The notes beneath the pieces are model-generated. The model was not told the DNA's origin. It searched no databases and saw only the letters and a list, made by a program, of their open reading frames with translations. A DNA stretch of 64,000 nucleotides, taken from the NCBI GenBank assembly GCA_002794735.1, contig NBAZ01000008.1, positions 434,001 to 498,000 of the forward strand, written 5' to 3'. This stretch comes from Pyrrhoderma lamaoense. Taxonomy: Eukaryota > Basidiomycota > Agaricomycetes > Hymenochaetales > Hymenochaetaceae. The stretch's first letter is position 1, and each line of letters begins with the position of its first letter. The position numbers and the translations under genes are program-made. Below are positions 12,989-26,649 of this stretch, piece by piece.

Positions 12989-13818
12989 ATGGTGGTCAGC
13001 GTCTATGGAAAAAAAGACTCTCCATTCGTACAAATGGTTATACTCGCTCTCAAGGAGGCGAAGTTCCCTATAACTCTATTCCCGTCGATATTACAAAGGG
13101 AGAATCAAAAACACCAGAATATCTCTCCAAACATCCATTCGGACAGATTCCCCTACTTGTGAGTCACCCAGATAACACATAACGTTATATTTTACACCTA
13201 GTTTATTTACTTAGGAAGACGAGGACGGCTTTTGTGTATTCGAAAGTCGGGTGATTGCACGTTATATCATTTCAAAATATGCACCCGAGAGCAAGTTGAT
13301 ACCAAAAGGTTTTAAGGAGAGAACAATCTTGGAACAAGCAATATCATTCGAAAGTTGCAATTTTACCCCGTTTGCATTTAACGTATATAGGGAGAAACTG
13401 ATACCGTGAGTATTCCACAGTAGCGATAAACACTCGTATGCTTTATCGTTAATATCCTTCACAGTCGATTTAGCGGATTGCCGTGGATGAGGCAAGTTTG
13501 GCGGAGGCTACAGAAGCCTTTAACGAAAACTTAAAGGGTACGAAGTGATTCTTAGCAAGCAAAAATATATTGCAGGCAATGTAAGAGCCAACTCGTCCAG
13601 ATCCATAATTTCTGATATTAACCCACCTTTCATAGACTATTACTCTAGCGGATCTTTTCCACTTACCTCTTGGAACACTCATAATGGAGATGGCAGGCTT
13701 TGAGATACCTGACCGGTTTCCGAGCGTAAAACGCTGGTGGAGGGATATATCTTCTCGTCCAACTTGGAGAGAAGTATGGGAGGAATGTAGCTCAGAATTT
13801 CTAGAGACTATCAGGTAG
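12989..13818 (+). CDS. Glutathione S-transferase (GTT/Ure2p-like), several frame breaks
   Basis: The start MVVSVYGKKDSPFVQMV matches the thioredoxin-like N-domain of fungal soluble GSTs. PVDITKGE and LSKHPFGQIPLL follow, giving the cis-Pro region that binds glutathione. A spliced second exon carries EDEDGFCVFESRVIARYI. The all-helical C-domain continues with DEASLAEATEAF, YEVILSKQKYIAGN and ITLADLFHLPLGT, and ends with RWWRDISSRPTW and TAG at 13816-13818. The frame is lost at four places, near 13066, 13480, 13537 and 13612. Each time one base is missing and similarity resumes immediately. No internal sequence is lost, so this is either a recent pseudogene or, more likely, a gene with uncorrected base deletions. 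GSTs of this group conjugate or reduce electrophiles in the cytosol. Confidence 0.75.
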
Positions 13819-14367
13819 TAAAGAAGATGAAATCTGTTCGCAGAGTTTGATATCACATAGCGTGTATCCTCTTCTTAGCCAGTACTGAATACAGCACATA
13901 TGACGGATATGCGCGTGGTACTTATGATTGATAAAAAGAAAAGACAAGCATATAAGTTGCTCAGTTCAGAAGGTACCCCAAAGAATTAGCTATCGTGTTA
14001 GAAGTTCTCGGATGATCAGGGGGCTGTGAATTCTCACGACTGACTGGCTATATGCGCCTAGTTGTTTGTCTAACTTTAACAACATTCCTGACTTCCCACG
14101 TAGCCTCTAGCCTCACTCACCATGGCTCACTACTCACATTATGCATCGATTTCAAAGGGTGAAATATGAAACGGAGACCAAATAAAACTATTAACAACAG
14201 ATTTTACATACATATCAGACATCATTTTTTTGAGAAAACCCAGAAGAGGAAAACAGAGTAGTACACAAATTCAGTGAAAGGGATCAGGAAACATGATATC
14301 ATGATAAAACATATGTAAGATGGATGCAAAAGAAAGCATTACACTAGCCTGAGATCCCAGGAGACGA
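13819..14367. other. Convergent intergenic region
   Basis: This lies between the ends of the GST gene (plus strand) and the basic nuclear protein gene (minus strand). It is AT-rich and no gene is supported. Confidence 0.5.
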
Positions 14368-15615
14368 TCAGGATTTCGTTCCTCCGTCTGAAACTTTAGG
14401 GTCTTCTTTCTCCTTATTAGGGTCTTCATGAGCATCCTTCCCCAAACGCCCCTCGTCCTTCACTTCTCCGTTGGCGTTGATAACAGCACTGTTTTCCCCA
14501 GCATTCACGTTACCATCAGTAACATTATTCATTGCATTATTGTTGTTATTTTCGGAGATAGCAGCTACGGCTGCCTCAACAACTTGCGCAATGTTATTTG
14601 GAGTCGCGTTGTTCAAGTTTGGATCGAGATGTCCCGGGGGTGCTCCCAACGGGAGCACATTAGTACTGAACGGCGAAGGAGCTACAAGAGGGCGATGGAA
14701 ACGAGCGTGGAAGTCGTTAGGCACCTCGCTTCCTGGCGGAGGACCATATGGATTGGTAGGTGGACCGTTACTGGGGCCTGCACCATCAGTCTGATGCCCA
14801 GCCTTTGCAGCTTGTTCAGCATAATGTAAACGGCGCTGCAAGGGATGAGACTGTTCTGAATATATATAGGTGTCATTTTGAAACTATCAAACTCACGGCT
14901 TGATCCCACTGATCAAAGGCGGCAGAGAGGATCGGTTCGAGTGAGCTTAATTCTTCATTTGTCATACTCAGTGTACGCAAAACATGTTGTTTAAGTAAAG
15001 GAGAACAAGAGAAAGACAACAACAGCGTTGATGCAAAGGTCTGACCACCAGTTTGGGTGGTACCATTCGGTATTTGATAATGGTGACCTGCATCTCCAAG
15101 TTCAGGGATATGTGCATTAGGTGGGGGACAGGTTGGTAACTGCCATCCGGGCCTAGAGCATAATGAACTTCCTCAAGTCCATTGACACCGTCTGCACCCA
15201 TTGCAAGACCCAGTTCAGCCATCTTTTTTTGTTTCATAAGTGCGCGATGCTTGCGCTGACGTTCTCTTGCAGCAGCGCGAACCTTTTCACGTCTGCGTTC
15301 TTCTTCTTCTGTAAGGACTTGGAGGGGTTCTGGTTGAGAGGGATGTATGACATGTTCTGAACCTGGAGGCGGGGCAGATGAACCGACAGAGGGCGGTTGA
15401 GGAGCGGTTGGGAACATCGCTCCTAAAGTGTTTCGCCTGTCGCGTTCACGCTTCCTCCTTTGACGTTCAGCAGCCTTTGCGCGTTTTGCAACTAGTTTTG
15501 GGTCGGCATCGGCATCTGATTGGCGAGTGCGTTTTCTTGGTTGTTGTATTACATGACTCTGTTGTACTGACGACGACGGGAAGGGCTGGTCAAAGTTGTT
15601 CTGGAGGTTATTCAT
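14368..15615 (-). CDS. Predicted nuclear protein with two basic Arg/Lys-rich segments
   Basis: Two exons: 15615-14897 and 14850-14368, separated by a 46-base intron. The product is about 400 residues once one missing base is allowed for. The N-terminal half has two strongly basic helical stretches, AKRAKAAERQRRKRERDRR and, after an acidic run, KVRAAARERQRKHRALMKQK. They look like bipartite nuclear localisation or DNA/RNA-binding segments. The C-terminal half is Pro/Asn-rich and ends in an acidic Lys/Glu/Asp tail. No leucine zipper follows the basic regions, so it is not a standard bZIP protein. The frame is broken in the C5 run (coding strand) at 15123-15127. Adding one C joins YQPV to PPPNAHIPE. 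The function is unknown. Confidence 0.65.
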
Positions 15616-15826
15616 CCTGGACTGGGTAACGTTTGTGTGCTGACCGCGTTTGTGAGTGACAGAGTAACGCCGTTGCGACGGCTTTCTTTTCCACTACAGA
15701 CGGGGCGGGTGACGGGGCGGTGACAACGAGTGACGAAGAACAAGTCACAAACGAGGAACACAAACCATCCATCACTTTTATTTGGTCATGTTTGTAGATT
15801 ACTAATACTAGCTACGCAGCTCTATA

Positions 15827-16333
15827 CTACTTGCCCAACTGGCGGCTGATCTCTGCATTCTTTGGTGGCGTAGAGGGCTCGCTCGGCGCTACCCCCCATT
15901 CAGCTACCCCCTTCGGCCTTTCGATTCTCTTCGGCTCCCAATCCTGATCAGCTGCAGACTGGATTCGCTGGGAAAACAACAACCTTGTCAAAAGAGAGAG
16001 AAGAGAGAGGATCCAATTTATTATGATAACTCACATAATACTCCTCACGAACATCAATCTTTTTCCGATTCTTTTTCAGCCCTAGTTCCTCTTCTTTTGT
16101 TACCTATTCAGTGTTATTACTCTCTTTTAGTTCTCTGAATAGTCATAAGCCTGCCTCACTCACACTTGAACTCCGTTGACTTTGCAAATCATAGCGAGTC
16201 TGTGTAAACGCAGTCATTGCGAAAGAGGCTCCAACAATGATTGCCACAAAGGGAATACCGAACAAGAGCGGATTTCTCCTCATTCTATTGTTCAGGGATT
16301 CTGGTTGAGCGGATTCGATGGAAAGGCTGTCAT
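15827..16333 (-). CDS. COX16: Cytochrome c oxidase assembly protein Cox16
   Basis: Three exons (16333-16164, 16103-16035, 15967-15827) give about 126 residues, the usual fungal length. The conserved core is NPLLFGIPFVAIIVGASF, a single inner-membrane helix, followed by FTQTRYDLQ. A charged segment, EEELGLKKNRKKIDVREEYY, comes next, then the WEPKRIERPKG tail. In yeast and humans Cox16 helps assemble cytochrome oxidase by acting on Cox1 or Cox2. The first 14 codons from ATG at 16333 are separated from the core by a missing C in the CCC run (plus-strand GGG at 16295-16297). Otherwise translation would have to begin at 16283, which would lose the N-terminus. It is divergent from ADE12. Confidence 0.88.
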
Positions 16334-16638
16334 CTCTGTGTGCTAGCTCATGTATTATTGTTTGGTATAATGTCTATCTGTGCGTTGTATCCATGTACTA
16401 CGACAGGCGTCGTAGTCTCTGTAGTAGCATTTTACTATTTCTCGGGACGGTATTTGTTGGAGTGACGTGATATATGTCACGTGTACATGTGACCGACCGG
16501 ATAAAGCCGACCAGATGGTGGAAGAATGGCTGTAAAATGACTAGATAGGGCTCCTCCATCGTCAAGGCTATTCTTTTAGTTTCATTCACCTCATCTTCAC
16601 CACCATCTCGTCTGTCCAGGTGAAGCGTCGTCACGACG
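16334..16638. promoter_or_regulatory. Divergent COX16-ADE12 promoter with clustered CACGTG-type sites
   Basis: About 305 bases separate the two start codons. Around 16462-16493 there is a dense set of related motifs. TGACGTGA comes first, then GTCACGTG (CACGTG at 16478-16483), and then CATGTGAC, which reads GTCACATG on the other strand. The last two fit RTCACRTG, the site recognised by Cbf1-type bHLH factors in yeasts. ACGTGA and TCACGTG also form an inverted repeat about a TATATG centre. The motifs are seen directly. Binding by a Cbf1-like factor and co-regulation of the two genes are inferences. Confidence 0.4.
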
Positions 16639-18239
<1,601 letters not shown>

Positions 18240-18398
18240 ATAAAGATGTCTTCCTCTTGACTGAAGACCGTTAGAATTAAGTAGGCTGATGTATATTACA
18301 ACACTAAAATGGATTAAATAGACGTTTCGCCATAACAAAGGCTACTTTATAGTAATAGTAAAGAATCTTTTCTATTAAACCAAAACATCCAATGACTC

Positions 18399-21300
18399 CT
18401 ACCCTGATACTTCATCCACCCTAGTCAATCTCATCATTCCCCTTCCATATCCAGCTGCTAGTGCATCGAACCCGCCTTCCTTGACCTCAGAGATGAAGAG
18501 TTCATGTTGTCCAGCAAGCCTCTCGTTATTCCTTCTGATCTCACGTAGAACTCCATGTGCGCGTGCACAATTTGGACACTCTACTTCATTATCGCCGAGA
18601 CATCGTTGGTGGTAACTATGGTTACACATAAAGTGTACACTTGGCAAGTCAAGTTGTGCAGCACATGCTGAACAGCGCGTAACATGGAAGACCCGTGGTT
18701 GGTCAGGATCAGAAAGCTCTTCGACTTGCTTGAGTTTGGCTTTGGTCTCGTTTCGGTAGGAATTGATAAGTTGTTGGTCCTATTGTGATTTATAAAGTCA
18801 TAAGAATGTGGATAAGTAGACAAAAGTGAAGGTATAGAGGAAGGTACTTACGGCTTGTATCTCATCCCTCGAATCTTTGATGCGTGTCAACAACCACTGC
18901 TTCACAAGACCCACGCTAGTCACTTCGTTCCTACTCAACACTTGTATAACGCCCAAAGGAGGCATGATGCCTTCTCTATCAATCGTCTCTAGTATACCTT
19001 CTAACTCGCTCGCATGCCGACTTAGTAACTCAGCACTTGAAGTCAAGAATCTTAACACAAGTGGATACAATTCATGGTGTTCCGGACCGTATCGTTGCAG
19101 AGCAGACAATACCTGCGCGGAAGCACCTGGCGCATGCAACTCTGTTTCTTGAGCGATCCAGAATCGGAGGACATCTTCATACATCCCAAGTCTTTCCCAA
19201 AGAAGAACAAGCCCTTTGGTAAAGTCGCGAGTCGAACAGAGTATGAGTGCGTGGGTCGGATCGTACGGAAGAGTCTTGCTTTCAAGGAGAGCAAGAGCCT
19301 TTTCCCTCAAGGGACTTTCCTCACCATCATTCTCCGAAAGTGTAAGATAAAGCTCTAATAATGTATTCCAAACAGCAATCTGGTCCTTTTTGTCGGCTTC
19401 TTCGTCCAAGGGAAGTGGCAACTGATCGACTGAAGGGATAGAAGAAACATTATCCACAGACTGGCCCCATCTTCGCAGTGCAACAGCCTCTAGGAACACC
19501 ATAAACTTCTCCGTATTATCGACAAAGTGCGAGAAATACTGTCGAGGAGAGGGTCTCTTCTCAGGTTTTGGTTTCGTTGTTATCGTAGTCGGAGCAGGAG
19601 AAGAAGTTCTAGGCGTATCATGTATAGAAGCTGTTCGTCTAGGGGAAGTAAGCGCATCGTCTGCTTGCTTAGCAATGTTAGTTGGTGAGGGGGGCGAGGT
19701 TTCAGTTGTCGTTGGTGCTGGCGTTGCCCGTGACAAAGCGAGATATGACAGATAAGATGGAGCCGATGGAGATTGTTTTTTAGCCGCTTCTTCACTATCA
19801 GAAGAAGGCGGAAGACTCCCAGTACAAATATCTATAAGGAGCTGCGTCGTTTCGTCTGGAAGATTAGCGAGCATGATGCGTCCATAGCGTGCCAGATTAT
19901 TCTCGGACTGTACTACTGTCAGAAACATCATATACAACGAAGAAGAAAATACGAACAGCTTCAGGGTCAAGCTTCCTAACATATGCGAGGGCATCTTTGT
20001 AATTAGCTGCATCCTCTACTTGTATTCTGAGATAATCTTCATGTCGTTTGTACTTTTTTGCAAGATAGGAAGCATGTTCGAAGTACCCAGCTTGCCGACA
20101 CACACGGATTGCTGTATCCAAGTCAAATGGAGGTTCATCAAGGGATACATTTCCATCCGATGATGGTTTAGCTTCTGTCTTGATGAAGGAGTCAAGTCGA
20201 GCCACATCCTTGAGTTTCGTATATGTATTAAGCAAGAGCGTCGTGTGCTCGGAATTGGCCAGACCAAGAGAATGGAGATCCTGTAGGTATGTCACAAGAT
20301 TGTGTATACGTTGTGCATCGAGGAACTGATATTTATAGTGTTAGCTCACTTGTCACGAAACCAAGTTGATACATATGAAGTTTATTTACCTTGCGAATGA
20401 CATAACTAGGTTGAAGAAACCCGATAGTTTTAACGTATTGTTGCATAGAACCATCATAGTCTCCTTTGGTATATAGATGATCTCCATACTGTCTACGAAT
20501 ATCAGCAACACTAGATTCATCAAGCTCTTGAGTGGAAGCAATATTAAGGGCAAGATTATATAAGTTTTTTCGATAGAGTATATCAAGTTTCTCGGGTGTG
20601 GATTTCTCTTCCAAGCACGTCAACTATGTCTAGATAGTCAGTTACTCGAGGATGTGCCATAGATAACAGAGTAGTACCTTGCCATCATTAGTCAGAACAT
20701 AGATATTTCCCCACTCAGATATGACGGCACGCACACCTTCAACAAAGGTACCGGAATATGCGACGAACTTATTTTCAATGTCAAAGATTGTTACCTTTGA
20801 TATGTCAGTTCTATCCGAAGGCTGGTTCTTGGCAACAAAGTTCCTAACTGTTGCGGAAGCAGAGGACGCAGTAGGGAAAAATGGCGGTGATACAATGACG
20901 AGATAATTAAGATGAGTATGAACTGATGACTTGTAACCTGTATAAATATTTTATATTGTCAATTAAGTCAGAGTAAACAATTTTATTGAAAACGCCAACC
21001 TTCATAAGCTACAGAAGCACCACGACCTTCTGTACTACAAAGATAAATCGCCTCATCTCTGGCTACAATGATATTCCTCGCTCGCCAATCCATAGTTGCA
21101 CACCCGAGTGCAGCTCCTAGCTCATCAACAGTCCGTGGGTAGACCCACTGCCCTTTCCGGAAGCTTGAAAACATAGTATCCGACTAGTTGTTGTTACAAA
21201 GAGATAAAGATAAGATGAATCATCCTCTCCTGTAGCACCAGGTTCACGAAATCCCAAACCTGTGATGGGTTCTGTTGGCATTTCTAGTAGAGTCCGAGGC

Positions 21301-22053
21301 TTTGGAAGTGCCGTTAAGGAAGTAGAACTTGAGAGTGATTGGTCGAGATGCCTATAGAGTAGCACAGTGCCATCGGCTAGACCAACAGCCAAGTGGCTTA
21401 AGGAAGCAGAAACAGCTATGGTAGACACCTAATCAAGACTTAGCTATTATGATTAAAGTCGTTTTAAGAGGACTACAAACCGGATGTGGGCGAGCCCATG
21501 TTGTATCTTGACTGACCGCAGAAGATTAGGAGCACCAGTCTTTTTGTCTATCTTTCCAAGATCCCAGATTTTCAAAAGGGGAGATGTAACATTCTCTTCT
21601 TCCTATGTAATATTCAAGATTTGATAAGCGAGATGGATTCCAAGAGGCTTACTCCAATAGTCACAAGAATTCCTCTTCTATCTATCATATGCGTCACTCT
21701 CCCTCCCACATGAGCGACCCAGCTTCTTACAGACTCAAAGTCCTTATTCAAGAGATGCACACTGCCATAGATATCTGCGATGAGAGCACCAGCACCTGAC
21801 GAGGATATGACTGATATTTCTGGAGTGTTCTTCGTTATAGTAAGCGCATGTCAGGAAGCTAGAGGTAACGACACACCTTGAAAACGTCTGGAGCGCTGCC
21901 TAAGTCATGGACGTCCCTCACTGGTGCTGCATCAAAGAAGTTGAAATGTCTCCACTATATAATTGATATGTATGTAGACACTTTCACTAGATGATCTGTA
22001 CTACCCACCGGAGGTGTCGTGTTAGACGCATTTGGTAAAGTTGGTGTAGGCAT
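18399..22053 (-). CDS. VPS11: Vacuolar protein sorting protein Vps11 (RING E3-like HOPS/CORVET core subunit)
   Basis: This is a multi-exon gene starting at 22053 and ending at 18399. The N-terminus has WRHFNFFDAAPVRDVHDL and beta-propeller segments such as SHLAVGLADGTVLLYRHLDQ. A clathrin-repeat alpha-solenoid follows (ANSEHTTLLLNTYTKLKD, AIRVCRQAGYFEHASYLAKK). The C-terminal RING has CSAC, then CNHSYHQRC, then CPNC. Vps11 is the scaffold shared by the HOPS and CORVET tethering complexes on late endosomes and vacuoles. The largest exon runs over about 18850-19950 and includes a Ser/Pro/Thr-rich insertion after the solenoid start. Single-base losses are apparent near 21162 and 21500, where similarity changes frame without an intron. 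It is divergent from the NmrA-like gene, with about 300 bases between the start codons. Confidence 0.92.
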
Positions 22054-22351
22054 GTACTCGTCCGAGAATAACTCAGTTCCTGGAGGACATACAGGAGAGT
22101 AAATTGTCTTCGACGCGTCTTATATATGAGTAACTTGGTACAGATACGCGTATACAGTAAATCGGCTTCCCGTCCAGGCCTTAGATGATGAATCTATAAG
22201 TTGTATATGTGAATCTACAATGAGGTTTCACGTGAAGAGCACACAGCGCGACACATGATGAACACTGGCGTGACTGCGTATATCTTATAAATCAGAAACA
22301 GAGGGTGCTGTGGCTTTGCTTCCACCATCAGACATTTTACTTTATTATAAT

Positions 22352-23002
22352 ATGCATGTTCTCGTTCTTGGAGGAACTGGCGCCATTGGAGTTCTGCTCA
22401 TCCGTGAGCTACTCTTGGCCTCACACACGGTTGTAGTATATGCTCGTTCACCAGAAAAGTTACCTGAAGATATCTCTTCCAATCCATCTGTCACTGTCAT
22501 CAAGGGTGATCTGAGTGATGAGGAGAAGGTGGCCAGTGCTCTTCAAGGGGTGCACGCGGTTGTTTCTGCTCTCGGTCCAGCAACCTTTCACCCTCCTGGC
22601 ACGCCTATCGCTAAAGGATATTCAACCTTTATCTCTAGCATGCGTAAGGCTGGAATCGCTCGTCTCATCGCACTGGGGACAGCTTCTATTCCAGATGAAA
22701 ACGACAGGAGTGATCCTTTCTTCTGGGCCGCTAAACAGGGTGTTAAACTTGGAGCACGCCATGCTTATCAGGACATTGTCGCCGTAGGCGAGACTATCAG
22801 CACTGAAGGCAGCGATCTAGCATGGACTATTGCTAGAGTTCCCTTCTTAACAAACGGCGAAACTCGTGAATATCAAGCTGGATATTTGGGAGATGGGAAG
22901 AGGACTACTACGCTGACTCGCATTGGTTATGCCACCTTTATAGTAGATGAATTGAATAACAATGAATGGATAAAGAAGAGACCATTTTTGTCTATTCCAT
23001 AA
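22352..23002 (+). CDS. NmrA-like / isoflavone reductase-like NAD(P)-binding protein
   Basis: This is an intronless frame of 216 codons. MHVLVLGGTGAIG at the N-terminus is the dinucleotide-binding loop (GxxGxxG). It is followed by a second strand ending VVVYARSPEKL, where the Arg suggests NADPH preference. GDLSDEEKV and HAVVSALGP complete the atypical short-chain dehydrogenase pattern. I start at 22352 and not at the upstream in-frame ATG (22310), because the later Met puts the first beta strand directly at the N-terminus. There is no clear YxxxK catalytic pair, as is usual in the NmrA group, so it may be a redox sensor or a reductase of unknown substrate. It is intact. Confidence 0.85.
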   Translation: MHVLVLGGTGAIGVLLIRELLLASHTVVVYARSPEKLPEDISSNPSVTVIKGDLSDEEKVASALQGVHAVVSALGPATFHPPGTPIAKGYSTFISSMRKAGIARLIALGTASIPDENDRSDPFFWAAKQGVKLGARHAYQDIVAVGETISTEGSDLAWTIARVPFLTNGETREYQAGYLGDGKRTTTLTRIGYATFIVDELNNNEWIKKRPFLSIP

Positions 23003-23410
23003 ATACAGGTGACTGCTTTTCTTATATCATCAGGATGGAAAACATATGTTTATCCAACTTAGACAATTGATGTATATTTTATAATGCTTTTTGGACTATG
23101 CTGTACAACAATTGGAGAGAAGTTGTAGATTGTATTACATCACAGAAGTTTATAGAATTCGCCGAGGAAACATTGCCAATGATGTATATCATATAATATA
23201 CTCAATAACTGTGATAAGCTGTTGAAGATTGTAGATTGTAGGCTATAATGTTGGGAGTCGGGTATGTTTAGTTTTGTTTATAGTTCAAATTATAGACTCG
23301 TCGGTAGAGGTGAAATTGAAAAGTAGATGAATAGGAGGCCTTATGTTCAGACTTCATGAAAATCTGCAACATTCTTTAGTTTTATCGTAAAACGTCCAGT
23401 ATTGTCTTAT
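23003..23410. other. Convergent intergenic region
   Basis: AT-rich 3' flanks of the NmrA-like gene and of the first BTB gene. No gene is supported. Confidence 0.5.
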
Positions 23411-24321
23411 TTATCCGTAAAATTTGTGACCCCGCTTATACTCTTCTGACGAAGAAGAGAACTGAGTTTGCTTGATTTTCAGCGGAAGCGCGAACTCTCT
23501 CCCTACTATTTTTTGTGCATTGTCCTTGAGCCAGCTGCATGGGCTAAGTGTCAGCCCGAACTTCTTATATTTACGTAGTAAAGTGTCACGAGCACGCCCA
23601 ATTTTAATTACGGATTCGAGTCCAGAGCTGTACCTTCCTCCAAGGTCAAAAACTGATCACGAAACGCCAATTCGGTAAGAGAAGGGAGTAGCCACTCGCT
23701 GATACCGTAAGCTCTTGATAATTGAAATTTTGTGAAAGAACTAGCATCCAGTAGCTTCTCAAGAGCGATCATCCTTAAAGTCGTACATTTCCACATAGTT
23801 GCCAGTCGAAGTACTGCAATCCAGCCTTCCTCCGACAAAATAATCGGTATTACCTGGAGAGGTGATAGACTTGGGCGATACAAGTTAGCTATTAATACTC
23901 TCTAAATTCCTGAATATTATATACTACTTACGATATTTGCGGACATAGAACTTGCAAGAAATAGCGGAACTCATCGGCAGTAATACCTGAGAGTACTATC
24001 GGATTCTCATCGCTTGATCCCTCGTCTTGTGTGGCTTCACTTTGAGGTAGGTCAAACATATCTTTGAATATAACCGATTCATTCACGAAAATGTGTCGAG
24101 GAACCCTATACAAAGTTGTTTGAACCTGATAGCGTAATTGTGTCAAGGGTAAGCCTGAGAATGAAGCCAATCCAAATAGCCTAAACCCCCTTGAAAGTAA
24201 CCAAGGTATAGTAAAAAATATCGCTTCTGCGGGTTGGACACTCAACACTCGTCCCCTCGCCAGTGTGATCAGAGACATCAGACTCAGACTCATTAAATAG
24301 AGTAATGTCTGTAGAGGACAT
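23411..24321 (-). CDS. BTB/POZ domain protein, family copy 1, one frame break
   Basis: Exon 1 (from ATG 24321) encodes a Ser/Glu-rich N-terminus ending YYTLVTFK. Exon 2 starts VQTTLYRVPRHIFVNESVIF and ends at LCPQIS. Exon 3 carries WIAVLRLATMW and the helical tail. This is the three-exon plan shared by all ten copies. BTB domains mediate dimerisation and often recruit Cullin-3. This family has no second recognised domain. A missing base near 23621-23628 would end the protein at 23608. Restoring the frame gives GLESVIKIGRARD and a tail ending at TAA 23413-23411. The exon 1 donor is unclear because the bases after FK read GGGGTTTAGG. Confidence 0.8.
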
Positions 24322-25316
24322 TCTGGGGTGCTAATCGATAAGGGTCACAATACTTATGTATATATAGGTGTGTAGAAGCTTCGACACGCACTGATACGCC
24401 GTGACCAAAATGTGAATAACATCCGTAAACGTACAGGAAACTCGGACTCACTTATAACCCTATGCCCTAGACATGCCTATATATTTTCGAGATAACAAGG
24501 TGCCTATCTCATACCCTGTTAGCTTAACACACAAATTTCTCTTAGATATTTATACTTGTTCGAGTTTTGCTTATGTGTTTCCAAATCATGACTTTGGGAT
24601 TTCCAATATAACCTTTGGCTGCTCAAAATGCAAGAGCCTCATACCCATGTACGTCCTCGTATCTGCTGGAGTGATGCTACCACACAGCTCTGTTGAGGCG
24701 ACATTCTTGGCCTATAGTGAAAAAGATTATTATCCATTGAGGCTTGCTATATGTGAAACTCATCACGGTGTCAACTTGCGACCATTAATATACTATTGAT
24801 ATCCTGCTCTGCCTTCTTCACGTATTTACGCTTATGTTCGTTTAAAACATGAAGAAGAAACTGACTCTTTTATAATGAGCTAACGTAAAATCTGAATACA
24901 GATCTTGAATCTATACAAAACGTTTTATTATGGATAATCGAAGCGGGAAAATCTAAGGCTTACCTTAAGGTCTATTTGAAAGGGAGAGACCCGAGATTAT
25001 ACCGTTACTATGTGAGCGGGGTTTAAAGGCATACTTATGAACATATAGTAGGATTACAGAAATAGCCATCATCACGTTTCTGATTACTGGTGGCTAACTT
25101 AGGATATTTGATATTTGTGTCTATTTGTACACCACGTAAGAGTTATGTTATGTGTTATACTAAATGCATATAAAATACCGGAAATGTACGAAATCTAAGT
25201 AGTACATATAGGTTTAATTAAGATTTTGTAAGCCAATGAGCATAGGAATAGAAAGCTCCGTGTGCAAATATAGATGATGCGTAAAACAAATGTAAAAGAA
25301 AGAAATCACTAGTCCT
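24322..25316. other. Spacer between BTB copies 1 and 2
   Basis: A plus-strand frame of 108 codons at 24473-24799 contains scattered Cys and hydrophobic residues but matches nothing I recognise and has no splice partners. The rest is AT-rich. A BTB relic was looked for on both strands and not found. Confidence 0.4.
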
Positions 25317-26169
25317 CTATGAAGACAAATCGAACTCTACGCTGTATTCCTCCATCAGGGGTATCGTAAAAAAGCGATTGTTATCTCTCACCCTTCCAGC
25401 CGGTTTTTGCACTAATCCAAACTCTCTGGCTACTATTGTCTCGGAAGAACTGAGTTTCGGTGTCCAAAGACAAAATCTATTGTTACCTCCTGGATTACGG
25501 TTTTGATGGTTAATCATGTCTCTCGCGTGTCCAAGTTTGATTACGGTCTCCATACCCAATAAATTTCCTTCTTCATAAGTCAAAAAATGAGCTCGACAGG
25601 CTAGCTCGGTCAAAGCCGGAAGTAACCAGTCTTCGATATCAAAGGCTCTCGAAAGTTGTATCTTCTTACAGGCATCGATCCCTTTAAGTTTCCTAATAGC
25701 CAATCTACGAGCATTCTCAAATTCCCACATTGTGGATAAGCGCAGGACGGTAACCATCCTTCAGTTGGTAAAAGAAAGGGGGTTAGATCAAAGAGCATGA
25801 ACCTATTAGAGGAATGAATCAACGCATTGGTAGGAATAAACCAAGGGTACAACTTACGACGCTTTCTTAGGGTATAAGACTTCTAAGAGATACTCAAATT
25901 CTTCCGCAGTGACCCCAGGAAGAAATATAGGATTTTCATCACTATCTCCTTCCTGGACTTCGTCTCCTTGGGGCATTAAAAACATATCCCTAAAAACGAT
26001 AGAATCCTCTTCGAAGGCTTGCCGAGGGACCCTGAATAGGGTATCTTGAACCTTAAATACGATACATCGGTGATCGTTGTAACCAGAGTTATTTCTAGTA
26101 CAAGTGACGAACCATAAATGTAACCAGCTCATAATAATAATAACTACTCTTCTTGTTTGCATAATCCAT
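25317..26169 (-). CDS. BTB/POZ domain protein, family copy 2, one frame break
   Basis: Exon 1, from the probable ATG at 26169, ends SSYYYYELVTF and is followed by an intron with a GTTCGT donor. Exon 2 reads VQDTLFRVPRQAFEEDSIVF and continues to VLYPKKAS. Exon 3 has FLLPTEG, then a missing G near 25753, then VTVLRLSTMWEFENARRLA and GMETVIKLGHARD. The tail ends at 25317. The start is uncertain: an in-frame stop lies a short way upstream of the chosen ATG, and the initial exon could extend further if another base is missing. The BTB core and the helical tail match the other copies. Confidence 0.78.
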
Positions 26170-26649
26170 GACTCTATGATCCAAGTCTTCCAAGCTAGGC
26201 TCAGTTGGGGCTTAGGTAGCTCTGCCACAGTGAAAAGGGCAAAGGGTAGAGTAATTTGATAATGTAATGCCTGTCTCCGGCCTTAAGAGGTTCTAAACAC
26301 GTTTCGAGGTGGCTGGGTTGATATTGTGACGAAGTTAACGTTGGTGGCTCGTGACTGGAAAAGGATCATTGCAACCGTGATACTCCGGAACTTTCGTTAT
26401 TAACTCTAGTATTCGGATAATCATCGTTTTAAACGCAGCTCAACTCGATTTATAGAATTTGTACATGAATTATCGATTATAATAGTGGCTCATTTATATA
26501 CAGAGTGGAGGTTAAGTACATATAAGTTCATGGCGAGAGACTAATGCAATAATATGACAAAGTGCAGAAGAGATCCTATGATGTGTAAAATTAATTTAAA
26601 ACGAGTGACAGTTGACGTAAGAAAAAAGAGGAAAAATTGATACAGAAAA

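Noticed and set aside
14368..15615. Call of bZIP transcription factor for the basic nuclear protein
   Set aside because: The basic segments lack the conserved N-x7-R pattern and no leucine zipper follows.
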